Numbered from the stretch's first letter, positions 1 to 5,135 are shown. The stretch: DNA of 5,536 nt from Desulfocicer vacuolatum DSM 3385 (GCA_945870015.1 CAMBQS010000254.1:1-5536); one strand, 5' to 3'. A program made the numbers and translations. The notes: a model not told the origin generated them from the letters alone.

Positions 1-316
1 CCAGTACGGCTCCATCCAGAACACGGAGAGAACGTTCCACTTCAATCGTAAAATCAACATGTCCGGGTGTATCGATAATGTTGATGTCATGGTTTTTCCA
101 TTCACAGAAGGTCGCTGCCGAGGCGATGGTGATTCCCCGTTCTTTTTCAAGCTCCATCGAATCCATGGTCGCGCCGACACCATCCTTGCCTTTCACATCA
201 TGAATGGCATGAATTCGTTTGGTATAGAAAAGAATTCTCTCTGTTAATGTGGTTTTCCCGGAATCAATATGCGCACTGATTCCGATGTTTCGAAGTGTGG
301 ATATTTCATTTTTCAT
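1..316 (-). CDS. fusA: Elongation factor G, spdEFG1/mtEFG1-like, N-terminal fragment
   Basis: Translation GTPase that moves tRNAs and mRNA through the ribosome after peptide bond formation; cytoplasmic. Only the first 105 residues lie in the window; the gene continues past the left edge. The visible part is the G domain: P-loop AHIDSGKTT at residues 15-23, switch I ending RGITI at 60-64, and the G3 motif DTPGH at 82-86. Switch I contains GKDGVGATMDSMELE (43-57), which matches mitochondrial EF-G1 and bacterial spdEFG1 and differs from canonical EF-G. In organisms with this type, spdEFG1 is the translocase and a separate spdEFG2 helps ribosome recycling; that division of labour is family knowledge, not visible here. 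The ATG at 314-316 is preceded by AAAGGA with good spacing, which fixes the start. No ribosomal protein or rps genes are seen upstream, so it is not in a classic str operon on this side. Confidence 0.96.
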   Translation of the reverse strand, partial: MKNEISTLRNIGISAHIDSGKTTLTERILFYTKRIHAIHDVKGKDGVGATMDSMELEKERGITIASAATFCEWKNHDINIIDTPGHVDFTIEVERSLRVLDGAVL

Positions 317-429
317 AACAATTCATCCTTTGACCTGTTCACGAAATATGTTGAAATGATAATCAGGGAACATGGCTCAGAAAAAAGAAACAGAAAATTA
401 CAAGTAAGCAGTATTCTGTTAGAATTGAT

Positions 430-449
430 TTTTCTGTATATGCAGAAAA
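430..449. repeat. 7-bp inverted repeat in the fusA upstream region
   Basis: TTTTCTG at 430-436 and CAGAAAA at 443-449 are perfectly complementary around a 6-base TATATG loop. It lies about 115 bases upstream of the fusA start codon. It is AT-rich, so it is more likely a protein-binding palindrome or chance than a terminator. Two further CAGAAAA copies lie nearby, around 390 and 470. Confidence 0.35.
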
Positions 450-673
450 TAAATTTGATCAGAAAAGATGTTACCGAAGAGAAGTTTCTTGCTTAATTTA
501 CAGGCAGTGATCCAAAGTTTTCTATCCGCACGGATGATTAGCGGCTTTTTCGATGGTATCGGTACCTGTTGACTCTTTTCTTTATGTTCAACCTGGCTAA
601 AATTTAATCATTCATTCCTGATTCAATGGTTATATGTTCATTTTTCTCATCCAAATCCAGACAAAGAGTGATG

Positions 674-702
674 CTAATAATTGACATTAGATTGAAAGTC
701 AA
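674..702 (-). promoter_or_regulatory. Candidate sigma70-type promoter pointing toward fusA
   Basis: On the minus strand TTGACT (plus coordinates 697-702) is followed after 17 bases by TATTAG (674-679): five of six and four of six consensus matches with ideal spacing. It would give fusA a 5' leader of roughly 350 bases. No better promoter stands out nearer the gene. This is pattern matching in an AT-rich region, so the call is tentative. Confidence 0.35.
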
Positions 703-767
703 GCCTTTATTGACAAGCTAACCAAAATAAAATATTTCAAACAGGCTTGGATCTTACGGTTTGAAAT
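700..767. repeat. Two crossing inverted repeats with pseudoknot topology
   Basis: Stem 1 pairs CAAGCCT (700-706) with AGGCTTG (743-749), seven perfect base pairs. Stem 2 pairs ATTTCAAAC (734-742) with GTTTGAAAT (759-767), nine perfect base pairs. The 3' arm of stem 1 starts at the base after the 5' arm of stem 2 ends, so the two helices cross and could stack end to end, as in an H-type pseudoknot with a 27-base first loop and a 9-base last loop. No transcript covering it is established, and nearby promoters do not clearly read through it; the repeats may instead be DNA sites or the scars of a mobile element. Confidence 0.4.
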
Positions 768-827
768 CAAGAAAGGTAAACTCACTATACATATCTTGCT
801 CTTTTCATGCAAAACAAATTTTTATAA

Positions 828-846
828 TGGCTAACTGGTGGCTAAC
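828..846. repeat. Short direct repeat TGGCTAAC x2
   Basis: TGGCTAAC occurs at 828-835 and again at 839-846, an 11-base period; a related AGCTAACC sits at 716-723. It could be a pair of binding sites on one face of the helix, or the trace of an insertion. It does not match an integron attC core closely enough to call one. Confidence 0.35.
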
Positions 847-879
847 AAAAGTTTTACATCTTAATTTGAGATCGTCGAA

Positions 880-975
880 TTAAATCAACTCGATAACATC
901 CGGATCTGGATTGCGATATGTTTGGGGAATTTTTATTTCGATCTGTCGGCGCATAAGAAGCTGTTGAACCCGATT
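880..975 (-). pseudogene. Short reading frame, possible remnant of a lost gene
   Basis: On the minus strand an open stretch follows an in-frame TAA at 976-978 and ends at TAA 880-882. It encodes 31 residues, or 24 from the only ATG at 952-954 (MRRQIEIKIPQTYRNPD and on to a VIELI end). The composition looks protein-like, with a regular hydrophobic pattern and acidic-proline end. There is no ribosome binding site before the ATG. The frame that continues in register past the antitoxin stop codon is also open, from 1022 to 933, so two neighbouring frames look coding in turn, as a frameshifted remnant would. I do not recognise the family; it could also be chance. Confidence 0.25.
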
Positions 976-1022
976 TTACGAATGGCCCGTTTCACAATAT
1001 ACGTTACCGGTGCATAGCCCCA

Positions 1023-1427
1023 TCAACCATTCGTTTTTTTTCCCAAAGGTTGTTTACTTGGCCTTTGGACTGCCTTAAATTTAACCTTTGCCATTTTTAT
1101 GGTTTTTTGCTTGACAGGCTTAGAACTTGAAAACTGGTTAATGGTAATTTCAGCATCTGGAAATTTTGCAACCACCTTTAAATCAGCACCCATACCTGCA
1201 AGAAATTTCCTCAATGTGCTTAGATACAGATCTGATTGATTTTCGAATTTTGAAATGGCCACCTGGTTCACTTTCATATTTTTTGCAAGTTGCGCTTGCG
1301 TTAATTTCCGGGCTTGACGCAAGCCAGCCAATGCCATTTCTTTTTTCAAAGCGATTGTTTTTTTCTTGATTCGTTCCTGGCTTTCAGCGGGCATCTTTTT
1401 AATCAAAGTTGAAAATAGCTTACTCAT
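1023..1427 (-). CDS. higA: HigA-type XRE-family antitoxin with Lys-rich C-terminal tail
   Basis: Antitoxin of a type II toxin-antitoxin pair: it binds and blocks the HigB-type toxin encoded just upstream and represses their shared promoter. It is 134 residues long. An N-terminal helical part (about 1-35) is followed by a Cro/C1-type helix-turn-helix at about 37-63 (ARKLTQAQLAKNMKVNQVAI, then SKFE), then the family's LYLSTLRKFLAGMGADLKVVAKFPD block at about 67-91, cited here only for position. Relatives normally end soon after this block; here residues 101-134 form an added tail with ten lysines and no acidic residue. The ATG at 1425-1427 overlaps the toxin stop as ATGA, and AGAAGGA inside the end of the toxin gene is a good ribosome binding site, so translation is coupled. 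Confidence 0.94.
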   Translation of the reverse strand: MSKLFSTLIKKMPAESQERIKKKTIALKKEMALAGLRQARKLTQAQLAKNMKVNQVAISKFENQSDLYLSTLRKFLAGMGADLKVVAKFPDAEITINQFSSSKPVKQKTIKMAKVKFKAVQRPSKQPLGKKTNG

Positions 1428-1786
1428 TTTATTTTTCCTTCTTTTTTTAGGCCTTCAATATGCTCTGTATATAGCTTATCTGCAATTGGAACAAACTTCT
1501 TATACCAACGCTTATCACTCGTTTTATTTCCACCGATCAACAGTATTGCAGTGCGTAAAGGGTCTAAAGCATAAAGCACTCTGTAAGGATCTCCAGCATG
1601 TTGTATCCTCAATTCCCGCATTTGGCCATGCTTTGAGCCTTTTATATTCGAGCTATATGGATATGGTAATGCCGGCCCTCTTGCTTCTAAAAGGTTAACC
1701 GTTGCTGCAACATCTTCCTGCTCAGATAAAGTCAAGCTATCCCACCAAGTTTCAAATTCATCAGTATATTCTATCTGATAACCCAT
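1424..1786 (-). CDS. higB: HigB-type toxin, Gp49-like RelE/ParE superfamily
   Basis: Toxin of the pair. Members of this phage Gp49-like (HigB) family are RelE-fold proteins, generally ribosome-dependent mRNA endonucleases that slow growth when the antitoxin is lost; the activity is inferred from family. The 120 residues are the usual full length. Family landmarks are present: tandem Trp at 14-15, the KGSKHGQMRELR block at 49-60, GDPYRVLYALDP at 65-76, ILLIGGNKT at 81-89, and KRWYKKFVPIAD at 92-103, so the basic residues of the RNA-binding face look intact and the gene does not appear decayed. The order toxin then antitoxin is that of higBA. The start ATG at 1784-1786 lies about 10 bases downstream of the predicted transcription start and has only a weak GCGGG ahead of it, which would keep toxin translation low. 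Confidence 0.94.
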   Translation of the reverse strand: MGYQIEYTDEFETWWDSLTLSEQEDVAATVNLLEARGPALPYPYSSNIKGSKHGQMRELRIQHAGDPYRVLYALDPLRTAILLIGGNKTSDKRWYKKFVPIADKLYTEHIEGLKKEGKIK

Positions 1787-1803
1787 ATTTATAACCCGCA
1801 GGT

Positions 1804-1832
1804 AATATAACCATAAAGTTATATAAAGTCAA
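1804..1832 (-). promoter_or_regulatory. higBA promoter with overlapping palindromic operator
   Basis: On the minus strand TTGACT (1827-1832) is followed after exactly 17 bases by TATATT (1804-1809), a strong sigma70-type promoter about 18 bases upstream of the toxin start codon. Between and over these boxes lies the perfect inverted repeat ATATAAC (1805-1811) - 6 bases - GTTATAT (1818-1824). This is where HigA would be expected to bind to shut off its own operon. The operator role is inferred from position and symmetry. Confidence 0.65.
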
Positions 1833-1848
1833 TAAAATTGATTTGCTG

Positions 1849-1854
1849 TATAAT
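1849..1854 (+). promoter_or_regulatory. Candidate -10 box for the azlC transcript
   Basis: A perfect TATAAT lies here on the plus strand, back to back with the higBA promoter. No good -35 box is found 16-18 bases upstream, where the sequence is occupied by the higBA -35. Transcription would start at about 1860-1862, directly at the ATG of the small ORF before azlC. Repression by HigA could therefore affect this promoter too, which is inference. Confidence 0.4.
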
Positions 1855-1860
1855 ATGACC

Positions 1861-1980
1861 ATGGATGGAAAATTTGACAAAGTGTTATCGGATTGCTACA
1901 TCACTGGTAATATTAGTGTCTATGTGTTGGATGACGGACAAGCGCAGGGTGTGAATACACGGATTGAAAACAGCTCATGA
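1861..1980 (+). CDS. Small ORF overlapping the azlC start, leader peptide or gene remnant
   Basis: Encodes 39 residues from ATG 1861 (41 from ATG 1855), beginning MDGKFDKVLSDCYITGN and ending TRIENSS. Its TGA at 1978-1980 overlaps the azlC ATG at 1977-1979 as ATGA, the arrangement of translationally coupled genes, and azlC itself has no clear ribosome binding site. Neither ATG has one either, but the TATAAT at 1849-1854 would place the transcript start on the ATG at 1861, so the mRNA may be leaderless. The frame is open upstream to 1795, so it may instead be the 3' end of a longer gene cut off when the toxin-antitoxin module arrived. I recognise no family, and it is not rich in Leu, Ile or Val codons as an attenuator peptide for those amino acids would be. 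Confidence 0.45.
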   Translation: MDGKFDKVLSDCYITGNISVYVLDDGQAQGVNTRIENSS

Positions 1981-2669
1981 ACAACAATAAAAAACAGATA
2001 TTTCTGGATGGTGTCCGGGCAGGATTACCCATCTGTCTGGGGTACATCCCCATCGGTCTGGCATTTGGCGTCATTGCCCAGAAGGCTGGACTGGCCCCGT
2101 TGGAGATCGCCCTGATGTCCATACTGGTTTTTGCCGGAAGTTCCCAGTTTATTGCTGTTTCCATGATTTTTTCCAATGCGGAAATTCTGTCCATCATCTT
2201 AACCACATTCATGGTGAACTTGCGTCATTTTTTAATGAGTTCTTCTCTTTCCCGTTTTTCCGGCAATAAAAAAGCAGGATTTCTTTCCATCTTTTCCTAT
2301 GGAATCACGGATGAGAGCTTCGCGGTCAATCTGGTAAAGTTTCATCAGGACGCTTGGGATATGAATCGTGCCCTTGTGGTGAATCAATCTGCCAATCTGG
2401 TATGGATCATCAGTACGGTGGCTGGTGGTTACGGCAGCCGGTTTATCCCGGAAAAAGCTTTTGGGTTGGATTATGCTTTATCTGCAATGTTTATCTGCCT
2501 GCTGGTGTTCCAGTTGCGCGGTTTCAGGTATATCATCACGGCTGTCTGTGCGGCTGTTACAGCCATAATCTTATCACTATTGATTCCAGGCAACAGCTAT
2601 ATTGTGATCGCCTCAATGATTTCGGCAACACTGGGTGTCTTCATCAAATCCGATAAAGTGGGAAAGTGA
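1977..2669 (+). CDS. azlC: AzlC family branched-chain amino acid exporter, large subunit
   Basis: Inner-membrane permease that, with AzlD, exports branched-chain amino acids and analogues (AzlCD of Bacillus confers azaleucine resistance; BrnFE of Corynebacterium is the same type). The 230 residues are full length. Family marks: the first segment with GLPICLGYIPIGLAFGV (16-32), FAGSSQF at 52-58, the conserved NLRH at 81-84 followed by a Ser-rich turn, and TDESFA at 111-116. Several hydrophobic segments follow, at about 133-152, 165-180, 184-203 and 205-222. The start chosen overlaps the small upstream ORF; the protein N-terminus aligns with the usual family start. azlD follows after six bases, so the two are one operon. 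The exact substrate cannot be read from sequence. Confidence 0.96.
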   Translation: MNNNKKQIFLDGVRAGLPICLGYIPIGLAFGVIAQKAGLAPLEIALMSILVFAGSSQFIAVSMIFSNAEILSIILTTFMVNLRHFLMSSSLSRFSGNKKAGFLSIFSYGITDESFAVNLVKFHQDAWDMNRALVVNQSANLVWIISTVAGGYGSRFIPEKAFGLDYALSAMFICLLVFQLRGFRYIITAVCAAVTAIILSLLIPGNSYIVIASMISATLGVFIKSDKVGK

Positions 2670-2675
2670 TTATCC

Positions 2676-3002
2676 ATGGAAATGCGTTCATATCTTATTC
2701 TGCTTCTGGGTATGGGAGCAGTGACCTATATTCCGCGATGGCTGCCCATGTTTTTTCTGTCCGGAAAAAAAATGCCACGGTGGTTTCTGGACTGGCTGGA
2801 TCTGATACCGGTTGCCATTCTCAGCGCCTTGCTTCTTCCGGCACTGGTTACCTCAGGTGAACCCCGGCACTTGGCAATTTTTCAACCCAGAATGGTTGTC
2901 GCAATCCCGACCTTTTTGTTTGCACTGAAAACAAGATCCCTGGCCGGAACGGTTGTTGTCGGAATGGGACTGTTCTGGCTTGTGGAACAGATTATCCCTT
3001 AA
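2676..3002 (+). CDS. azlD: AzlD family branched-chain amino acid exporter, small subunit
   Basis: Small membrane partner of AzlC. The 108 residues are the normal size, with about four hydrophobic segments. The family signatures are clear: TYIPRWLP at 17-24, IPVAILSALLLP at 44-55, and a late hydrophobic segment at 88-106. It starts six bases after the azlC stop, so the two are probably cotranscribed; a second ATG at 2682 would remove only two residues. The last 11 bases overlap the end of elbB on the opposite strand, so no terminator can sit between the two genes. Confidence 0.96.
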   Translation: MEMRSYLILLLGMGAVTYIPRWLPMFFLSGKKMPRWFLDWLDLIPVAILSALLLPALVTSGEPRHLAIFQPRMVVAIPTFLFALKTRSLAGTVVVGMGLFWLVEQIIP

Positions 3003-3651
3003 TGAGCGATAGCACCTTATCCACCAGTTTTTCGATTCCGATTGCAATCTCTTTGATTCCCGGCCCGATCATATAAGCCGGAGTGGTTACCAGCTTATTG
3101 ATTTCATCTACATGAATCTCATCCACAGCACAATTTTGGTGTGAGCCGCCCATCTCTTCGAGTGTTTGGGATACGGTTATATCATTACCAATTGTAATGG
3201 ACGGGCTTTTTTCAGGAATGGCACCAACCAGCGTTGCCGGAGCGATACACAGGGCTCCGACCGGTTTTTTCTGGGAGATCATTTTATGGATCAGTTGTTT
3301 TACATCCGGGTTGACCTTCATATCTTTGCCACTGGATGCAAAATCAGACAGATTGCATACAGCGCCAAAACCACCCGGCAGGATCAGACCGTCAATATCT
3401 GAAGCGGAAATATTTTTGATATTTTGTATGTCTCCCCTTGCAATTCTGGCGGATTCGACCAGTACATTCCTTTTTTCAACTGTTTTTTCACCGGTAAGAT
3501 GGTTGATTACACCACTTTGTTCAATATCCGGTGCCATGAATACAGCCCTGGCTCCTTTTTGTTCGACAAATAACAGGGTCAACACAGCTTCATGAATTTC
3601 TGAGCCGTCTTTTACACCGCAGCCCGCCAGTAAAATACCGATTTTTTTCAT
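2992..3651 (-). CDS. elbB: ElbB, DJ-1/PfpI-superfamily glyoxalase-like protein
   Basis: Close in length (219 residues) and sequence to E. coli ElbB, a DJ-1/PfpI-fold protein found in a screen for raised lycopene and reported to have weak glyoxalase activity; its true role is unsettled. The start KKIGILLAGCGVKDGSEIHE (residues 2-21) is nearly the ElbB signature, with Glu18 in the place of the family's acidic residue. LPGGFGA (91-97) and GALCIAPA (132-139) form the active-site region, with Cys135 as the expected nucleophile at the elbow; VTTPAYM (188-194) is also conserved. AGGAGG at 3657-3662 gives a very strong ribosome binding site. It lies 72 bases after the Nudix gene on the same strand and may share its transcript. 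Its end overlaps azlD convergently. Confidence 0.96.
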   Translation of the reverse strand: MKKIGILLAGCGVKDGSEIHEAVLTLLFVEQKGARAVFMAPDIEQSGVINHLTGEKTVEKRNVLVESARIARGDIQNIKNISASDIDGLILPGGFGAVCNLSDFASSGKDMKVNPDVKQLIHKMISQKKPVGALCIAPATLVGAIPEKSPSITIGNDITVSQTLEEMGGSHQNCAVDEIHVDEINKLVTTPAYMIGPGIKEIAIGIEKLVDKVLSLIKG

Positions 3652-3656
3652 ATGTT

Positions 3657-3662
3657 CCTCCT
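3657..3662 (-). promoter_or_regulatory. Strong ribosome binding site of elbB
   Basis: Perfect AGGAGG on the minus strand, five bases before the elbB ATG. It is the strongest such site in the window and fixes the elbB start. Confidence 0.8.
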
Positions 3663-3723
3663 GATCATGTTTTTTCCTTCAGATATTGAAATGGTTGGTT
3701 ATGGTTTGATGATCCGGGCAATT

Positions 3724-4170
3724 TCATGCTGCCTCCGTCAATCGTGTAAAAATTTGGATACGATTCATTCCATTCCGGTATTTGAAAAAATCATCAATAA
3801 TTTTTCTGTGATCAAAAACAATCGGCTCCGGCAGATTTTTCTGCGTGAAGACACCAAGGTTTTTTGCATCATCTGCGGCTTTAGGGATATCACTGGAATG
3901 AGCTATAAATACAGTTGAAATCGTATGATGCCTTGAATCCCGATTCGGATCTGAATAGGTGTGAAACTGTTCTTCCAATGTTACACACAGAGAAGTCTCT
4001 TCTTTTGCTTCCCGGACAGCGGCCTGTTCAACGGTTTCCCCATAATCCACAAATCCTCCCGGCAGGGCCCAGCCATAAGGCGGATTGAGCCTTTCAATCA
4101 ATACAATACCGCCCTGAGTTTGAATGATAATATCTACCGTTACCAATGGATTTTTATGGCCTGTTGTCAT
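3724..4170 (-). CDS. Nudix hydrolase, ADP-ribose pyrophosphatase-like
   Basis: Hydrolyses a nucleoside diphosphate linked to another group, with Mg2+; cytoplasmic. The 148 residues hold a Nudix box starting at Gly39: E45, R53-E54 and E57-E58 are in place, so metal binding should be intact, but the late Gly of the GX5EX7REUXEEXGU pattern is Ser60. The flanking features NPLVTVDIII (7-16), PPYGWALPGGF (30-40) and YSDPNRDSRHHTIS (72-85) resemble small ADP-ribose pyrophosphatases of the MJ1149 type, so ADP-ribose is the best guess for substrate, though 8-oxo-dGTP-type activity cannot be ruled out. The ATG at 4168-4170 has only a weak GAG-type site upstream, but the N-terminus fits the family. It is the first gene of a probable two-gene unit with elbB and is divergent from the hydroxylase gene. 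Confidence 0.93.
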   Translation of the reverse strand: MTTGHKNPLVTVDIIIQTQGGIVLIERLNPPYGWALPGGFVDYGETVEQAAVREAKEETSLCVTLEEQFHTYSDPNRDSRHHTISTVFIAHSSDIPKAADDAKNLGVFTQKNLPEPIVFDHRKIIDDFFKYRNGMNRIQIFTRLTEAA

Positions 4171-4209
4171 ATGCGGTTACTCTTTTTTTCAGATATCCAT
4201 GCCATTGTT

Positions 4210-4238
4210 TTGACTTTTATTAAAAACACAAATATATA
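4210..4238 (+). promoter_or_regulatory. Candidate promoter for the fatty acid hydroxylase gene
   Basis: TTGACT (4210-4215), 17 bases, TATATA (4233-4238). Transcription would start near 4245, giving a leader of about 90 bases before the start codon at 4335, which has a purine-rich AGAGAG site eight to nine bases ahead. Confidence 0.45.
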
Positions 4239-4248
4239 AAAGGTTCAA
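4219..4248 (-). promoter_or_regulatory. Candidate promoter for the Nudix-elbB unit
   Basis: On the minus strand TTGAAC (4243-4248), 18 bases, TTTAAT (4219-4224). It overlaps the plus-strand promoter for the hydroxylase gene, so polymerase could occupy only one at a time. Box quality is moderate and the region is AT-rich. Confidence 0.35.
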
Positions 4249-4334
4249 TTAAAAAAACAGATGATGGCGAACCGGTCAAACCCTATTCAAGAATAAACCT
4301 GTAAACCATAAAGCAATCAGCAGAGAGAACAAAC

Positions 4335-5129
4335 ATGGCAAATATTAATGTCGATGCAATCAAAATTGGTTTTGTTTTAGGTGGGTTGTTTTTTTTCCTG
4401 ATTCTGGAACTGGTTATTCCCTATCGTGAGAACTCCGTATCCAAAATCAGGCGGTGGATGAATAACCTGACCCTGGGAATGATCAATATCATTTTTTATG
4501 AAGTGGTGGTTGCATCCTTACTAATTACCACAGCCTCTTTTGTGACAAAAGAGAATATCGGCCTGCTGAATCTGGTGGAGATTCCAACCTGGTTGAAAAT
4601 TGTGGATACCATTGTTTTTATGGATCTGATGTTTTATTTTTTACATATCCTGATTCACCGGATTCCGCTTTTATGGCGCTTTCATCGGGTACACCATACA
4701 GACCTGGATGTAGATGTTTCAACTGCCATGCGATTTCATCTGGTCGAGGTCTGCTTTCGCTCCATATTCGGGATTGGCCTGGTCTATTTCATTGGAGCAG
4801 AACCTGTAGGAGTGTTTATTTTCGAGTGTTTATTTTTATTATGCTTTTTCTTCCAGCACAGCGGAATCAGAATGCCCGGACAGATCGAGAGCCTTTACTG
4901 GATTCTTTTTGTACCGCCGGCCATGCATCGGATTCATCACTCGGTGGACCTGGAAGAGCGGAATACAAATTTTGGCGGGATTTTTTCCATCTGGGACCGA
5001 ATTTTTGGTACGCTTCTCACCGGTGTGAATCAGGAACAGATCTGGACGGGTGTGGATGGTCACATTCAGGAAAAAAAGCTGGAAATCTATCATCTGTTGT
5101 GGATGCCATTTACACCAGCCGTGAAATGA
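4335..5129 (+). CDS. Fatty acid hydroxylase/sterol desaturase family membrane protein
   Basis: Integral membrane di-iron oxygenase of the fatty acid hydroxylase superfamily, which hydroxylates or desaturates lipid or sterol substrates using O2. The 264 residues show hydrophobic segments at about 8-28, 46-70, 88-108 and 140-176. The histidine clusters that bind the two irons are complete: HILIH (104-108), HRVHH (117-121), His135 and His175 between, and HRIHH (198-202), followed by the typical NFGGIFSIWDRIFGTL region (212-227). The substrate cannot be told from this; bacterial members act on lipids, carotenoids or alkylglycerols. If the host is a strict anaerobe, an O2-dependent enzyme would be of note. 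The gene stands alone on its strand with its own candidate promoter, and ends six bases before the convergent ROK gene. Confidence 0.94.
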   Translation: MANINVDAIKIGFVLGGLFFFLILELVIPYRENSVSKIRRWMNNLTLGMINIIFYEVVVASLLITTASFVTKENIGLLNLVEIPTWLKIVDTIVFMDLMFYFLHILIHRIPLLWRFHRVHHTDLDVDVSTAMRFHLVEVCFRSIFGIGLVYFIGAEPVGVFIFECLFLLCFFFQHSGIRMPGQIESLYWILFVPPAMHRIHHSVDLEERNTNFGGIFSIWDRIFGTLLTGVNQEQIWTGVDGHIQEKKLEIYHLLWMPFTPAVK

Positions 5130-5135
5130 AACTTT

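Larger units (their letters stand above)
317..1022. other. Long intergenic region, AT-rich, no convincing gene
   Basis: Between the start of fusA and the end of the antitoxin gene, both on the minus strand, I see no complete gene, tRNA or CRISPR. The plus-strand frame at 269-496 is antisense to fusA at its beginning and has no family resemblance, so I do not call it. What the stretch does hold: a candidate minus-strand promoter at 674-702; a 7-bp inverted repeat around 430-449; a TTGAC/GTCAA set at 681-714; crossing inverted repeats at 700-767; a TGGCTAAC direct repeat at 828-846; and a short, possibly decayed reading frame at 880-975. The mixture suggests a long fusA leader region plus remnants left by past insertion events, which is inference. 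Confidence 0.7.

Noticed and set aside
269..496. Plus-strand 75-codon frame across the fusA start
   Set aside because: Its start is antisense to fusA, it has no family resemblance and no ribosome binding site; treated as chance.
522..551. Rho-independent terminator (CCGC...GCGG followed by CTTTTT)
   Set aside because: The stem is only four base pairs with an 11-base loop, and no gene on the plus strand ends before it.
711..846. Integron attC site suggested by repeated GCTAAC
   Set aside because: The copies are mostly direct repeats rather than paired inverted core sites, the GTTRRRY pattern is not met, and no integrase is seen.
1366..1698. Plus-strand 110-codon frame inside the toxin gene
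   Set aside because: It is the antisense shadow of higB, whose own product matches a known family along its full length.
2992..5129. Isoprenoid/sterol pathway formed by elbB and the sterol desaturase-family gene
   Set aside because: ElbB's link to isoprenoids is indirect, the genes are on opposite strands in different units, and the hydroxylase substrate is unknown.
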